Assembly: GCA_038231615.1 (NCBI GenBank)
Contig: JBBRLA010000271.1
Coordinates: forward strand, 1 to 10,477
From: JBBRLA01 sp038231615
Lineage (GTDB): Bacteria > Myxococcota_A > Polyangia > Palsa-1104 > JAEUJZ01
DNA length: 10,477 nucleotides
Direction of reading: 5' to 3'
Made by a program: the position numbers and the translations under genes. Shown here piece after piece: positions 1 to 6,800 of the stretch; the first letter of the stretch is position 1, and every line of letters starts with the position of its first letter. The notes under the pieces are model-generated. The model saw nothing but the letters and a program-made list of their open reading frames with translations, made no database searches and was not told the DNA's origin.

Positions 1-71
1 CACCGGCGGCCCCGGTCAAGACCGGCAGCCGTGATGTTGGCACCGGTACCCCGATCGCCAAGAACCTCTGA
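1..71 (+). CDS. C-terminal end of an unidentified protein (partial)
   Basis: Reading from base 3, an open frame runs from the window edge to a TGA at 69-71 and gives about 22 residues ending in GTPIAKNL. Its Pro/Ala/Gly/Thr-rich composition resembles a flexible C-terminal tail. It lies on the same strand as the small gene that begins at 131, with a 59-base gap. The piece is too short to assign a family, and the call rests only on frame openness and plausible composition. Confidence 0.4.
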   Translation, partial: PAAPVKTGSRDVGTGTPIAKNL

Positions 72-130
72 TTGCTTGATCGACCGCCGCTTCCCGCCCT
101 TTCTCGCCACATCCCGGACAAGGAGCCCTC

Positions 131-322
131 TTGGCAACGCTGAACGACATCAGGACCCGCAAACTCGCGGACGGCAGGGTTGAGGCAATCGCCATCTCCG
201 ATGAGCTTGATAAGGACGGTGACCCCATCGTCCTTCGTGGGTACGGCGGGACCCCCGATGAGGCCACAAAGGACGTGGAGGCACAGGCGGCGCGGCTTTC
301 CGCGCCCCAGGACCCTACTTGA
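131..322 (+). CDS. Small hypothetical protein, 63 residues, TTG start
   Basis: The frame starts with TTG at 131, seven bases after a good Shine-Dalgarno AAGGAG (about 119-124), and this decides the start. The product is 63 residues, soluble, rich in Asp, Glu, Ala and Arg. It has no signal peptide, no membrane segment and no cysteine. Its N-terminal half (DGRVEAIAISDELDKDGDPIV) reads like two short beta strands, and its C-terminal part (DEATKDVEAQAARL) like an amphipathic helix. I do not recognise the family. It follows the partial gene ending at 71 and may be cotranscribed with it. Its last 8 bases overlap the 3' end of the convergent VanW gene. Confidence 0.6.
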   Translation: MATLNDIRTRKLADGRVEAIAISDELDKDGDPIVLRGYGGTPDEATKDVEAQAARLSAPQDPT

Positions 323-1913
323 CGAGGTAGAAGAAGGGCTTGTCGGACGGGGGGATAGCGGGAATGTGGTGCGATGGCGGCGGGTCCTTCTTCGGAAGCT
401 TCGGTGAGCCGGTCCCGACCCGGATAATCTGCGTCGTCGCGGGATAGCCGATGTCCCACTCCTTTTTGGCGATCGGCACCTCCGGCTTTGGCTGGTTGTC
501 GTGTTTGGCGTCAAGCTGCCACTTGCCCGTGAAAAGGTAGCGCCGCCGCTTGATCCGGTAGCCCGGGTACCCTTCTTGGGCGATCACCTTCTGCCCGGCT
601 GCCAGGGTCGGGTCATGCCGTACCTCGACGCCGAAGGCCGTCTCGCTCAGAATTTCACGCTCGTAGGCCGCCCGATAGGGGCGGGCCTTTCCCAGCAGTT
701 CGACCTTCACCGACCCCTGATTCACCGCGTAGTGCAGCACGACCGGAAAGTCGTAGGGGTTCTTCAGTTTCAGGTCCACCGATGGCCAGACGACAGTGGA
801 ATCCAGCCCCATCGGGATGTAGGCACTCGGGCGCGAGTGCGGGGTACTGCGCACAATGTCCAGCCCGGCGAAGAAGGCCGCGGCGTGCAGCGTCGAGGCG
901 ATCTGACACATTCCGCCGGCCAGGCCGTCAATCAGCTCCCCCCCCTGGATGACCGGCGCCACCCGGTACCCTTGCTTCTCGGTGCGATCGCCGACGGTCT
1001 CGTTGAAGGAGAACACCTCCCTGGGCTTCAGGATGTGCCCGTTCAGCTTGTCCGCCCCGACCTTCAGGTTGTACGTTCGGTCATTGTCGATGGCCGCGCT
1101 GGAGTAGCGCGTCTCCCAGGTGGCCAGCACGGTGGAGACATCGACGTCCCGCAAGTCCGCGGCGCGCACCCGCGGCTGGGCCTCGGCCACCGAGAGTTCG
1201 ACATCCGAGGACGTCAACGATCCCGATGAGGACAGGCGCCGGGCGGCATACTCCAGCGCCACCAGAGAGTCATAAGCCCGCAAGAGGTACCCGGATCGTT
1301 CAAGGGCAATCGTATGGTGTTCGAGGTCCAGATGCGCATCACTGGGGCTTCGGTCGACCTGGTCCTTCAGTTCGGTCAGGTACTCCAACGCCTTGCCACG
1401 GCCGAGGGTCACCGGGAGTGGAACGGCCATGCCGCCCCGGTGGGCGCGCCAGCGGACGGCGAGATCCGCCATCGGCGAGCCGCTGTGGCCGATGCGCCTG
1501 GCCTCGGTGATGATCTTGGCCTCGTCCACCCCCATGCCCAGCTCGCGCAGGCTGGCGTGGACACCATCGCCGGCGGTACCGATCAGCAGGCGGAGCTTGC
1601 GGTCGAGGAATCGTTCGGTGATGGCGTGCACCCGCGCCGGCAGGTCCTGCTGGCTGACGGCGGAAAGCTCCTCTCCCGAGAGGCGCAGGCCATGCACTGT
1701 AGTGGTTGCCTGGCCGTTTTGGTAGAGGGCGGCGGCGCCGCCGGAGGCACCCACTACAAGAACGCCTGCTCCAACGGCAAGGGCCAGGGTGGGCCGCCTG
1801 GATCGTTCGCGAGGCGGCAGCGGCCCGTCCCATCGGTGGGGGCCGGGTTCGTCCGTATGAGGCATGGGGTCAGTCATCTCGCTTGCCGATGCTTCTTCGA
1901 ACCGCTGGCCCAT
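315..1913 (-). CDS. Membrane-anchored VanW family protein
   Basis: The 532-residue protein has a Pro/Arg-rich cytoplasmic N-terminus (1-40), one transmembrane segment (about 43-63), a region resembling the peptidoglycan-binding-like domain often found before VanW (about 95-250), and a VanW domain (about 265-410). The VanW hallmarks are visible: REVFSFNETVG, then GGELIDGLAGGMCQIASTLH (Cys336-Gln337), then HSRPSAYIPMGLDSTV and LKNPYDFPV. Residues 425-500 may be a G5-like beta domain, and the Lys/Pro-rich tail looks disordered. VanW is named from some vancomycin-resistance clusters, but its biochemical role is unresolved; an extracytoplasmic cell-wall role is usual. No other resistance gene is nearby, so a resistance function should not be assumed. 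The ATG at 1913 has a weak AGGA upstream; an ATG at 1877 is an alternative start that keeps the membrane segment. Confidence 0.88.
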   Translation of the reverse strand: MGQRFEEASASEMTDPMPHTDEPGPHRWDGPLPPRERSRRPTLALAVGAGVLVVGASGGAAALYQNGQATTTVHGLRLSGEELSAVSQQDLPARVHAITERFLDRKLRLLIGTAGDGVHASLRELGMGVDEAKIITEARRIGHSGSPMADLAVRWRAHRGGMAVPLPVTLGRGKALEYLTELKDQVDRSPSDAHLDLEHHTIALERSGYLLRAYDSLVALEYAARRLSSSGSLTSSDVELSVAEAQPRVRAADLRDVDVSTVLATWETRYSSAAIDNDRTYNLKVGADKLNGHILKPREVFSFNETVGDRTEKQGYRVAPVIQGGELIDGLAGGMCQIASTLHAAAFFAGLDIVRSTPHSRPSAYIPMGLDSTVVWPSVDLKLKNPYDFPVVLHYAVNQGSVKVELLGKARPYRAAYEREILSETAFGVEVRHDPTLAAGQKVIAQEGYPGYRIKRRRYLFTGKWQLDAKHDNQPKPEVPIAKKEWDIGYPATTQIIRVGTGSPKLPKKDPPPSHHIPAIPPSDKPFFYLVK

Positions 1914-2061
1914 GGATCGAATCCTAGCAAGCCATGGTGAGAAGACAACTTTCCTGCAAGCCGCCTGACGATTGGCTCATCGTCGCTTATGATGGCATTG
2001 CAAGATCCGATGCACGTTCATGGACCAAGCGCAGCCGAGCGCGAAGCGCCGAGGTCGCCTG

Positions 2062-2091
2062 CCGATCGGCAGCCGATCGTTGATCGATCGG
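2062..2091. promoter_or_regulatory. Three CGATCG palindromes in 11-bp phase (candidate operator)
   Basis: CGATCG occurs at 2063-2068, 2074-2079 and 2085-2090, each start exactly 11 bases after the previous one. The first sits in a 10-bp palindrome GCCGATCGGC. The second and third form an inverted repeat with 7-bp arms (CCGATCG and CGATCGG) around TTGAT. The block ends 23 bases before the -35 box of the downstream promoter, a usual place for an activator site. It lies in the shared upstream region of the VanW gene and the kinase operon. Its function is inferred. Confidence 0.4.
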
Positions 2092-2114
2092 TGGTGCGGT
2101 GCGGCGAGTCCAGG

Positions 2115-2143
2115 TTGACACCCCCCTTGACGCTGGGTACGTT
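2115..2143 (+). promoter_or_regulatory. Sigma70-type promoter of the kinase operon
   Basis: A perfect -35 TTGACA (2115-2120) is followed after 17 bases by a -10-like TACGTT (2138-2143). This predicts a transcript start near 2150 and a leader of about 22 bases before the ATG at 2172. The -10 box is only a partial match, but the perfect -35 and ideal spacing make this the best promoter in the window. Confidence 0.55.
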
Positions 2144-2171
2144 TTGTCGTTCAGAACCAGGAGGATTCGGC

Positions 2172-2363
2172 ATGGCCACGCTGCGTGAACAGGACGAACA
2201 GACGGCGAAGAAGAAGGGACTTCTCGCTGGTGCCGCCGTGGCTGCCAGCGTCAGCATCGGCGTGGTGATCTCACCCATGCTGGCGGTGGTGGGATTGATT
2301 CCGGCGGCCTACCTGACCTACGAATGGTTCAACTTCCGCGCCAAACGGGGCATGCGCTTCTGA
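2172..2363 (+). CDS. Small two-helix membrane protein, 63 residues
   Basis: The ATG at 2172 was chosen over in-frame starts further upstream because a strong AGGAGG (2159-2164) lies 7 bases before it and because upstream starts would place the promoter inside the gene. The product has a charged head (LREQDEQTAKKK), two hydrophobic stretches (about residues 17-34 and 36-50) joined around a Ser-Pro, and a basic/aromatic tail (YEWFNFRAKRGMRF). The basic flanks suggest an inner-membrane hairpin with both ends in the cytoplasm. I do not recognise the family. Its stop is 10 bases before the kinase GTG, so the two are very likely cotranscribed. A role next to the kinase, such as an accessory or membrane adaptor, is inference. 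Confidence 0.75.
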   Translation: MATLREQDEQTAKKKGLLAGAAVAASVSIGVVISPMLAVVGLIPAAYLTYEWFNFRAKRGMRF

Positions 2364-2373
2364 GGGCTCTCTC

Positions 2374-4188
2374 GTGGCCATCTGCCTGACCTGCAATACC
2401 CACTTCCACGGCGAGGAGCAGTTTTGCCCTCGGGACGGGACACCCCTCCAGGCAGGGGTGGTCGGAGACCGGCTGGTCGGCCGGGTGCTGTCCGGGCGCT
2501 ACCGTTTGATCGAACTCCTCGGACAGGGGGGCATGGGCTCGGTATATCGGGCCCACCACATCCTCATGGACAAGCCGGTGGCGGTAAAGGTCCTGCGCCA
2601 TCAGCTCGCCAGCGATGCAGAGGCCGTCGCCCGATTCCATCGAGAGGCCCGCTCTGCCTCCCGGCTGGATCACGAGAACATCATCCGGGTCACCGATTTT
2701 GGCCAGAGCGATGATGGGTTGCTCTTCCTGGTGATGGAACTCCTGGACGGAGAAAACCTTGCGGACGTGGTCAACCAGGGACCGCTGCCCTGGATGCGGG
2801 CGGTGCGCATCACCCACGACGCGGCCCGGGGCCTGGCCCACGCCCATGAGCAGGGAATCATTCACCGCGACATGAAGCCCGAGAACATCATCCTTGCGCG
2901 GCGACCCAAGAGCAACCGGACGACGGTGAAGGTGCTGGATTTCGGGCTCGCCAAGCTGATGCACGAAGCGCCGCCGGACCCCCTGGACGAAGAGGGCGCC
3001 ACCGATCCGGGCCAAAAGCCCGGTCAGCGGCAAGCCCAGAGGTCGCTCACCCGCACCGGCGTGGTCTTTGGCACCCCGGAGTACATGTCGCCCGAACAAG
3101 CCGAAGGGGTGGCCCTGGATCACCGCACCGACATCTATGGCCTGGGCGTCTTATGTTACCAGATGGTTACCGGCCAGGTTCCCTTCACCGGCACGACGTT
3201 CCTGGCGCTGATCACCAAGACCGTCCAGGAGCCGCCGGAGCCACCGACCCAGAAGCTGCCGGGGCTGGTGTTGCCGGCCGAGCTGGAGTCCCTGATCTTG
3301 CGCTGTCTGGCCAAGGCGCCCGCCGACCGGCCTCAAACCGCCGAGAAAGTGGCCGAGGAGCTGATGCGGATCGCCGCCTCGGCCGCGCCCGATCCGTCGT
3401 GGCCCTGGGAACTGGAGGGCCGCCCAGGGAGCCGTCCCCCATCCGGATCGCCCCTGGCTTACTCGGAGACCACCCAGCCCGGGGTACTGGCGGACTCGGG
3501 ACCTTCCATCAGGGCCGGGCTGGAATCGGCGGCGGACAAAACCCCTCCTGCCGGACTGGCGATCGCGCAGTCGCGCCTTTCGCCTGCTTCCCGGGAGATG
3601 ACCCTCCCGGGCGATGGCGTCGATGTTCCGTCTTTGCGCCCGTCCCCTTCCTGGGGCCGCCGTGCGATTCTGGCCCTCGGCCTGATGGCCATCGGCTTCC
3701 TGGTAACCGCCGGGATTCGCCTCCTTCCGGGCTGGCTCTCCCGGGGGCCCACGGCGGTCACCCCTTTTGTGGCTCCCTCTGTAGCCACGCCGGTCCAGGT
3801 GGCCCCCATCCAGCCCGAGCCGCGGAGCCCGTTGGTCGCTGCCGAGGACCTCCTGGTTGGCCATCGGGTCGACGAGGCGCTGGAGATGCTGAACACCGAG
3901 CGCCAGCGCGCTAACACCCCGGCCCTTCAGCGCCTCCTGAGCGCCGCCCATGAGGCGAAGGACAACCGCCTTGGCGCCCTGGCTCACATGTACAAGGCGG
4001 TCTCCCTTTCGAAGGGCGGACCCGAGGCCTCGGTCAGCCAGCTCGCCTTGGCGGAACTGCTCTCTCGCACGGGACATGCACGCGAGGCCTGTAGCGCGGC
4101 AGGCGAACTTCTGGCAAGCCAGCCGGATCGGGAGTATGGCCAGCCGGCGGAAGTTCTCACCCGTACGCTCCACTGCAAGAAGCCATGA
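2374..4188 (+). CDS. Transmembrane Ser/Thr protein kinase with zinc-ribbon head and TPR-like tail
   Basis: This 604-residue protein begins with a zinc-ribbon-like motif (Cys4, Cys7, Cys18 in CPRDGTPL). A complete Hanks-type (eukaryotic-like) kinase domain follows (about 43-333). Its parts are the glycine loop GQGGMGSVY (50-58), Lys72 in VAVK, Glu91, HRDMKPEN (164-171, catalytic Asp166), DFG (189-191), and GTPEYMSPEQ (233-242) where APE would be. All key catalytic residues are present, so it should phosphorylate Ser/Thr. Between DFG and GTPEYMSPEQ there is an unusually long acidic/Gln-rich insert (about 198-226). A Pro/Ser-rich linker leads to one membrane helix (about 431-450), and the tail (about 490-604) is Ala/Leu-rich helical and TPR-like, presumably periplasmic. 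The GTG start has GAGG 8 bases upstream. The 3' end overlaps the next gene by ATGA. Confidence 0.95.
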   Translation: MAICLTCNTHFHGEEQFCPRDGTPLQAGVVGDRLVGRVLSGRYRLIELLGQGGMGSVYRAHHILMDKPVAVKVLRHQLASDAEAVARFHREARSASRLDHENIIRVTDFGQSDDGLLFLVMELLDGENLADVVNQGPLPWMRAVRITHDAARGLAHAHEQGIIHRDMKPENIILARRPKSNRTTVKVLDFGLAKLMHEAPPDPLDEEGATDPGQKPGQRQAQRSLTRTGVVFGTPEYMSPEQAEGVALDHRTDIYGLGVLCYQMVTGQVPFTGTTFLALITKTVQEPPEPPTQKLPGLVLPAELESLILRCLAKAPADRPQTAEKVAEELMRIAASAAPDPSWPWELEGRPGSRPPSGSPLAYSETTQPGVLADSGPSIRAGLESAADKTPPAGLAIAQSRLSPASREMTLPGDGVDVPSLRPSPSWGRRAILALGLMAIGFLVTAGIRLLPGWLSRGPTAVTPFVAPSVATPVQVAPIQPEPRSPLVAAEDLLVGHRVDEALEMLNTERQRANTPALQRLLSAAHEAKDNRLGALAHMYKAVSLSKGGPEASVSQLALAELLSRTGHAREACSAAGELLASQPDREYGQPAEVLTRTLHCKKP

Positions 4189-4751
4189 GTCCCCAAACTC
4201 GCCACGCTCAGCAGCCTCCCGCCGGGTTCATCGGTCGACCCACGCGATCCGGGGGGCTTGCCCGCGGGTGGATAGGGGCGCTGGTGCTGGCAGTGCTTGC
4301 CGGGTCGCCCTTGCAGGCGCGGGCATCGAGCTACCTCCTCGAGTCGATCCCCAAGCTGGTCAGTCGCGCCGAGGTTCGACGGTTCTACCATGCGGGCGTG
4401 CGTACCACCGACGAGCTGATATGGCACGCGGCGACCCCGGCGGGGCGCCAGGAACTGAGCCGGGTGAGCGGGATTGCACCAGAGCGGCTCTTCGGGCTCG
4501 CCTCGCTTTCCGACCTGATGCGACTGCGAGGGGTCGGCCCCGATGCCGCCGTGGTGATCAGCGCCGCGGGCTGTCACAGCTTGACCGAACTGCAGCAGGC
4601 GGACTCGCATGACTTGGCCGACGCCATCCGGCGCATGAACGATGCCACCCACCTGACGAAGAATCCCCCGCGGGCAGACAACCTCAGCGCCTGGATAGAG
4701 ATGGCTCGCCGGATGCCGCGTCTGCTTCAGCTCGATCCGCCCGAGCAATGA
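4185..4751 (+). CDS. Exported DUF4332-like helix-hairpin-helix protein
   Basis: The start ATG overlaps the kinase stop (ATGA, 4185-4188), which indicates translational coupling. The 188-residue product has a long basic N-terminal region and a hydrophobic core (about 28-41), with a likely signal-peptidase site after ARA near residue 47. The mature part matches the pattern of DUF4332: a helical repeat (IPKLVSRAEVRRFYHAGVRTT) and then two HhH-like units, one around RVSGIAPERL and a clearer one around DLMRLRGVGPDAAVVISAAG (about 110-129). Such folds usually bind DNA or mediate protein contacts. Export makes a DNA role less obvious, unless it handles extracellular or periplasmic DNA. Being coupled to a kinase whose tail is predicted to be outside the cytoplasm, it may be a partner of that tail; this is inference. 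Its last 68 bases overlap the convergent synthase gene. Confidence 0.8.
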   Translation: MSPQTRHAQQPPAGFIGRPTRSGGLARGWIGALVLAVLAGSPLQARASSYLLESIPKLVSRAEVRRFYHAGVRTTDELIWHAATPAGRQELSRVSGIAPERLFGLASLSDLMRLRGVGPDAAVVISAAGCHSLTELQQADSHDLADAIRRMNDATHLTKNPPRADNLSAWIEMARRMPRLLQLDPPEQ

Positions 4752-5904
4752 CCCGCGGCGTTTCGCGATCGCCAAGCGCCGCGTCGGCCACGTGACGTGC
4801 GTGCAGCGCCGCCATCCAGCCTTTTCCGGAATGTGACCGGGCCATGTCGAGAACCCCGGCCACGGTCGAGGTGAAGACCAGCCAGTAGACCTGCTGCCGC
4901 CTGATCTTCACCGTCCGCCCACCGGTCCCCCCATCCGGGGCCAGCAGGGGGGAACCGGCGCGGGCAATGGCGCTCAGGGTGTTCAGGCACAGCCAGAGCG
5001 GCCACACACAGGCCAACCGCAGCCGCAACGCCCGAGGAGGAATGGCCTCCACGTAGGGCCACGCCCGTTCGACCCGCTCCCGGCCCAGACGAAGGAGGCA
5101 GCGGGTGACCTGCAGGACGGCGGCCCGTCGCTCCGGCGCAATGGCTTCCTGGCTACCCGGTTTTACCAGGACCGCCAAGTCTCGCGGCGTCAACCCATGG
5201 GTCGCCAGCAGGTCCTGGGGCCAGTAGCACCGTCCCGCCAGCAGGTCCGCAGGGGCGTCACGGATCACGTTGACCAGTTGCAGGGCCTTGCCCAGGTCCA
5301 CCCCGCGGGAGCGCAGCTCATCCCCCCGGAGGTGCGCCACCTCGGGCAGATGGGCCGCGGTGAGATCCGTCCAGAACTCGCCGACGCAGCCAGCGGCGAA
5401 ATAGGTGTATTCATCAAGATCCAAAAGGGTGCCCAGCGCCACCACCTCATCCGGGGGCACCGCCTTCTGCCCCGGCGTGGGAAAGCGGCTCAGATCGCGG
5501 AGCATGCCCTCGATGAGCCGGGACAAGACTCGCTGCACCAGCTCCCGATCCTCGTCGTCGAGGCGGTGCAACATCGCCAGGCACTCCGGCAGGCGGCGCA
5601 GGAGCTGCCGTTCGGCGACGGCGGTAGCGTTCGTCGATCCGTCTGAAGGGCCGGCAAGCTCAAAGCTGTCCACGAAGGACCCGTCCTTCCCGAGCGCTGC
5701 CTCGCGCAGGAGCAGCAGCCGCTCCCGTCGAGCGGCAGCCGGTACCAGGGTCGTGTCGGCGATGCTATCGGCGGCGCGGGCGAGCAGGTAGCCGATGGCC
5801 ACCTGGGTTCGCACCGGTCGAGGAAGCACCTGGATGCTGAGGTAAAAGGATCGGGAGGTCCGCTTGAGAAGGTCCCGGAAGCCTGAATCGAGCGAGCTTG
5901 CCAT
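4684..5904 (-). CDS. Squalene/phytoene synthase family protein
   Basis: The protein has 406 residues and the all-alpha head-to-head prenyl synthase signatures: TSRSFYLSIQ (16-25), a first Asp-rich motif DSIAD (46-50), EYTYFAAGCVGEFW (165-178), and LQLVNVIRDAPADLLAGRCY (208-227) holding the second Asp-rich motif DAPAD (216-220). These Asp motifs bind Mg2+-diphosphate. The family condenses two farnesyl or geranylgeranyl diphosphates. The C-terminal VKIRRQQVYW and greater length favour a squalene-synthase-like enzyme over phytoene synthase, but sequence alone does not settle this. No hopanoid, sterol or carotenoid gene is adjacent. The ATG at 5904 has no clear ribosome binding site and lies 18 bases after the upstream lipoprotein gene, so the two probably share a transcript. 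The polar C-terminal 30 residues extend into the opposing DUF4332 gene. Confidence 0.9.
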   Translation of the reverse strand: MASSLDSGFRDLLKRTSRSFYLSIQVLPRPVRTQVAIGYLLARAADSIADTTLVPAAARRERLLLLREAALGKDGSFVDSFELAGPSDGSTNATAVAERQLLRRLPECLAMLHRLDDEDRELVQRVLSRLIEGMLRDLSRFPTPGQKAVPPDEVVALGTLLDLDEYTYFAAGCVGEFWTDLTAAHLPEVAHLRGDELRSRGVDLGKALQLVNVIRDAPADLLAGRCYWPQDLLATHGLTPRDLAVLVKPGSQEAIAPERRAAVLQVTRCLLRLGRERVERAWPYVEAIPPRALRLRLACVWPLWLCLNTLSAIARAGSPLLAPDGGTGGRTVKIRRQQVYWLVFTSTVAGVLDMARSHSGKGWMAALHARHVADAALGDRETPRVIARADRAEADAASGEPSLSRR

Positions 5905-5922
5905 GGGATTCGGGACGCAGCG

Positions 5923-6693
5923 CTACTTCTTGCCGGCCTTGGCCTTCATCGCCTTATCATAGGCCGCCTTGTCGGTGGCCGCCCCGGCCTCTGCCTTGCG
6001 CTGCATCTCTTCTGCCGGGCTGACGTATTCCTTGCCGCTGTCATCGATCATCTTGCTGAACACCAGCAGGCCGTCGCTGGCGGCGAACCCGGTGGGGGAG
6101 TTGGCGGCGAAGCTCCCCTCGAACACGTACTGCTTGCCCAGGGTCATCTTGGGGTCCTTGGCCTTCTGCGCCCGGAAGTCGGCGACGAGCAGCGCCTTCT
6201 CCTTCTTGCCATTCGGTTCGTCCGTTACGACGAAGTTGGGCTGGTCGCAGGGCTTGCACGTCTGCTTCTTGGGGCAAACCGGACATTGGTACATCTCGAG
6301 GAGGTACGCCTTGACCTTGACTGGCTGCCCAAGATACTTGTTCATGTGTTTGCGCATGCCGTAGATCGACATACTGCCATCTTCATACTGGAGCGGAATA
6401 TTGGGCTCGGCGAATGAGGGCGGGGGAGGGAGTTCGATCTTGATGCCCGGGAGCTGCGTGGCGGGCTCGCCGCCGCCCAGAAGCGAAGCCGCGGGCGTGT
6501 CACAGCCGGAGAGCGGACCCGCCAAGAGGAACCCGGCAAGCATGACGGCGGCACCCCAGCTCAGCGGCCCAGGCGAGTCGGAGCGATTCCATCGCGAAGC
6601 ACCGGAGGCGCCGCGGTTTATCAATCGCGAGGCGCTGCGGTTCATCGAGAGGGGTGACCTCTCGGAGCGGTCAATAGACAGTCTTCTGTGCAC
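5923..6693 (-). CDS. Lipoprotein with a four-cysteine (CxxC-x5-CxxC) cluster
   Basis: GTG at 6693 is preferred over TTG at 6699, because AGGAGG (6701-6706) lies 7 bases before the GTG but only 1 base before the TTG. The 256-residue product has an odd basic Ser/Arg/Asn-rich N-terminus of about 45 residues, then a hydrophobic segment ending in the lipobox LSGC (Cys64), so it is probably lipidated. After a Pro-rich linker comes a compact domain (about 105-220) with a cysteine cluster CPVCPKKQTCKPC (Cys137, 140, 146, 149), typical of zinc or another metal, within a beta-rich region reminiscent of an OB fold (GQPVKVKAYLLE ... GKQYVFEGSF). The C-terminus is a Lys/Ala-rich helix. I do not recognise a named family. 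It is 18 bases upstream of the synthase and likely cotranscribed; no functional link is evident. Confidence 0.8.
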   Translation of the reverse strand: MHRRLSIDRSERSPLSMNRSASRLINRGASGASRWNRSDSPGPLSWGAAVMLAGFLLAGPLSGCDTPAASLLGGGEPATQLPGIKIELPPPPSFAEPNIPLQYEDGSMSIYGMRKHMNKYLGQPVKVKAYLLEMYQCPVCPKKQTCKPCDQPNFVVTDEPNGKKEKALLVADFRAQKAKDPKMTLGKQYVFEGSFAANSPTGFAASDGLLVFSKMIDDSGKEYVSPAEEMQRKAEAGAATDKAAYDKAMKAKAGKK

Positions 6694-6733
6694 CTTCAAA
6701 CCTCCTCTGCGCGGGATCTCGACATGTTGGGCG

Positions 6734-6763
6734 ATTCTATCTCAGTTTTTCGTATCACGTCCA
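6734..6763 (-). promoter_or_regulatory. Promoter for the lipoprotein-synthase pair
   Basis: On the minus strand TGGACG (6763-6758) and TAGAAT (6739-6734) are separated by 18 bases, matching 4/6 and 5/6 of the sigma70 boxes. The predicted start is near 6727, giving a leader of about 34 bases before the GTG at 6693. It lies in the divergent region shared with the solute-binding protein gene. Confidence 0.4.
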
Positions 6764-6800
6764 CGGTCTCCCGCGCAACAGGTTCGCCGCCTTCCTTTCG

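Noticed and set aside
315..1913. Glycopeptide-resistance locus because of VanW
   Set aside because: None of the ligase, dehydrogenase, dipeptidase or two-component genes of such clusters is in the window.
1989..2171. N-terminal extension of the small membrane protein up to 1989
   Set aside because: It would put the promoter (2115-2143) and the CGATCG array inside the gene, while AGGAGG at ideal distance marks the ATG at 2172.
2374..4188. Defence or toxin system based on the kinase
   Set aside because: The kinase has ordinary sensor-like architecture, and no nuclease, transmembrane effector or mobile-element context is present.
6401..6800. Upstream extension of the solute-binding protein frame across the opposite lipoprotein gene
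   Set aside because: The frame is open only as the antisense shadow of a real gene, and it would bury the clear signal peptide about 100 or more residues inside the protein.
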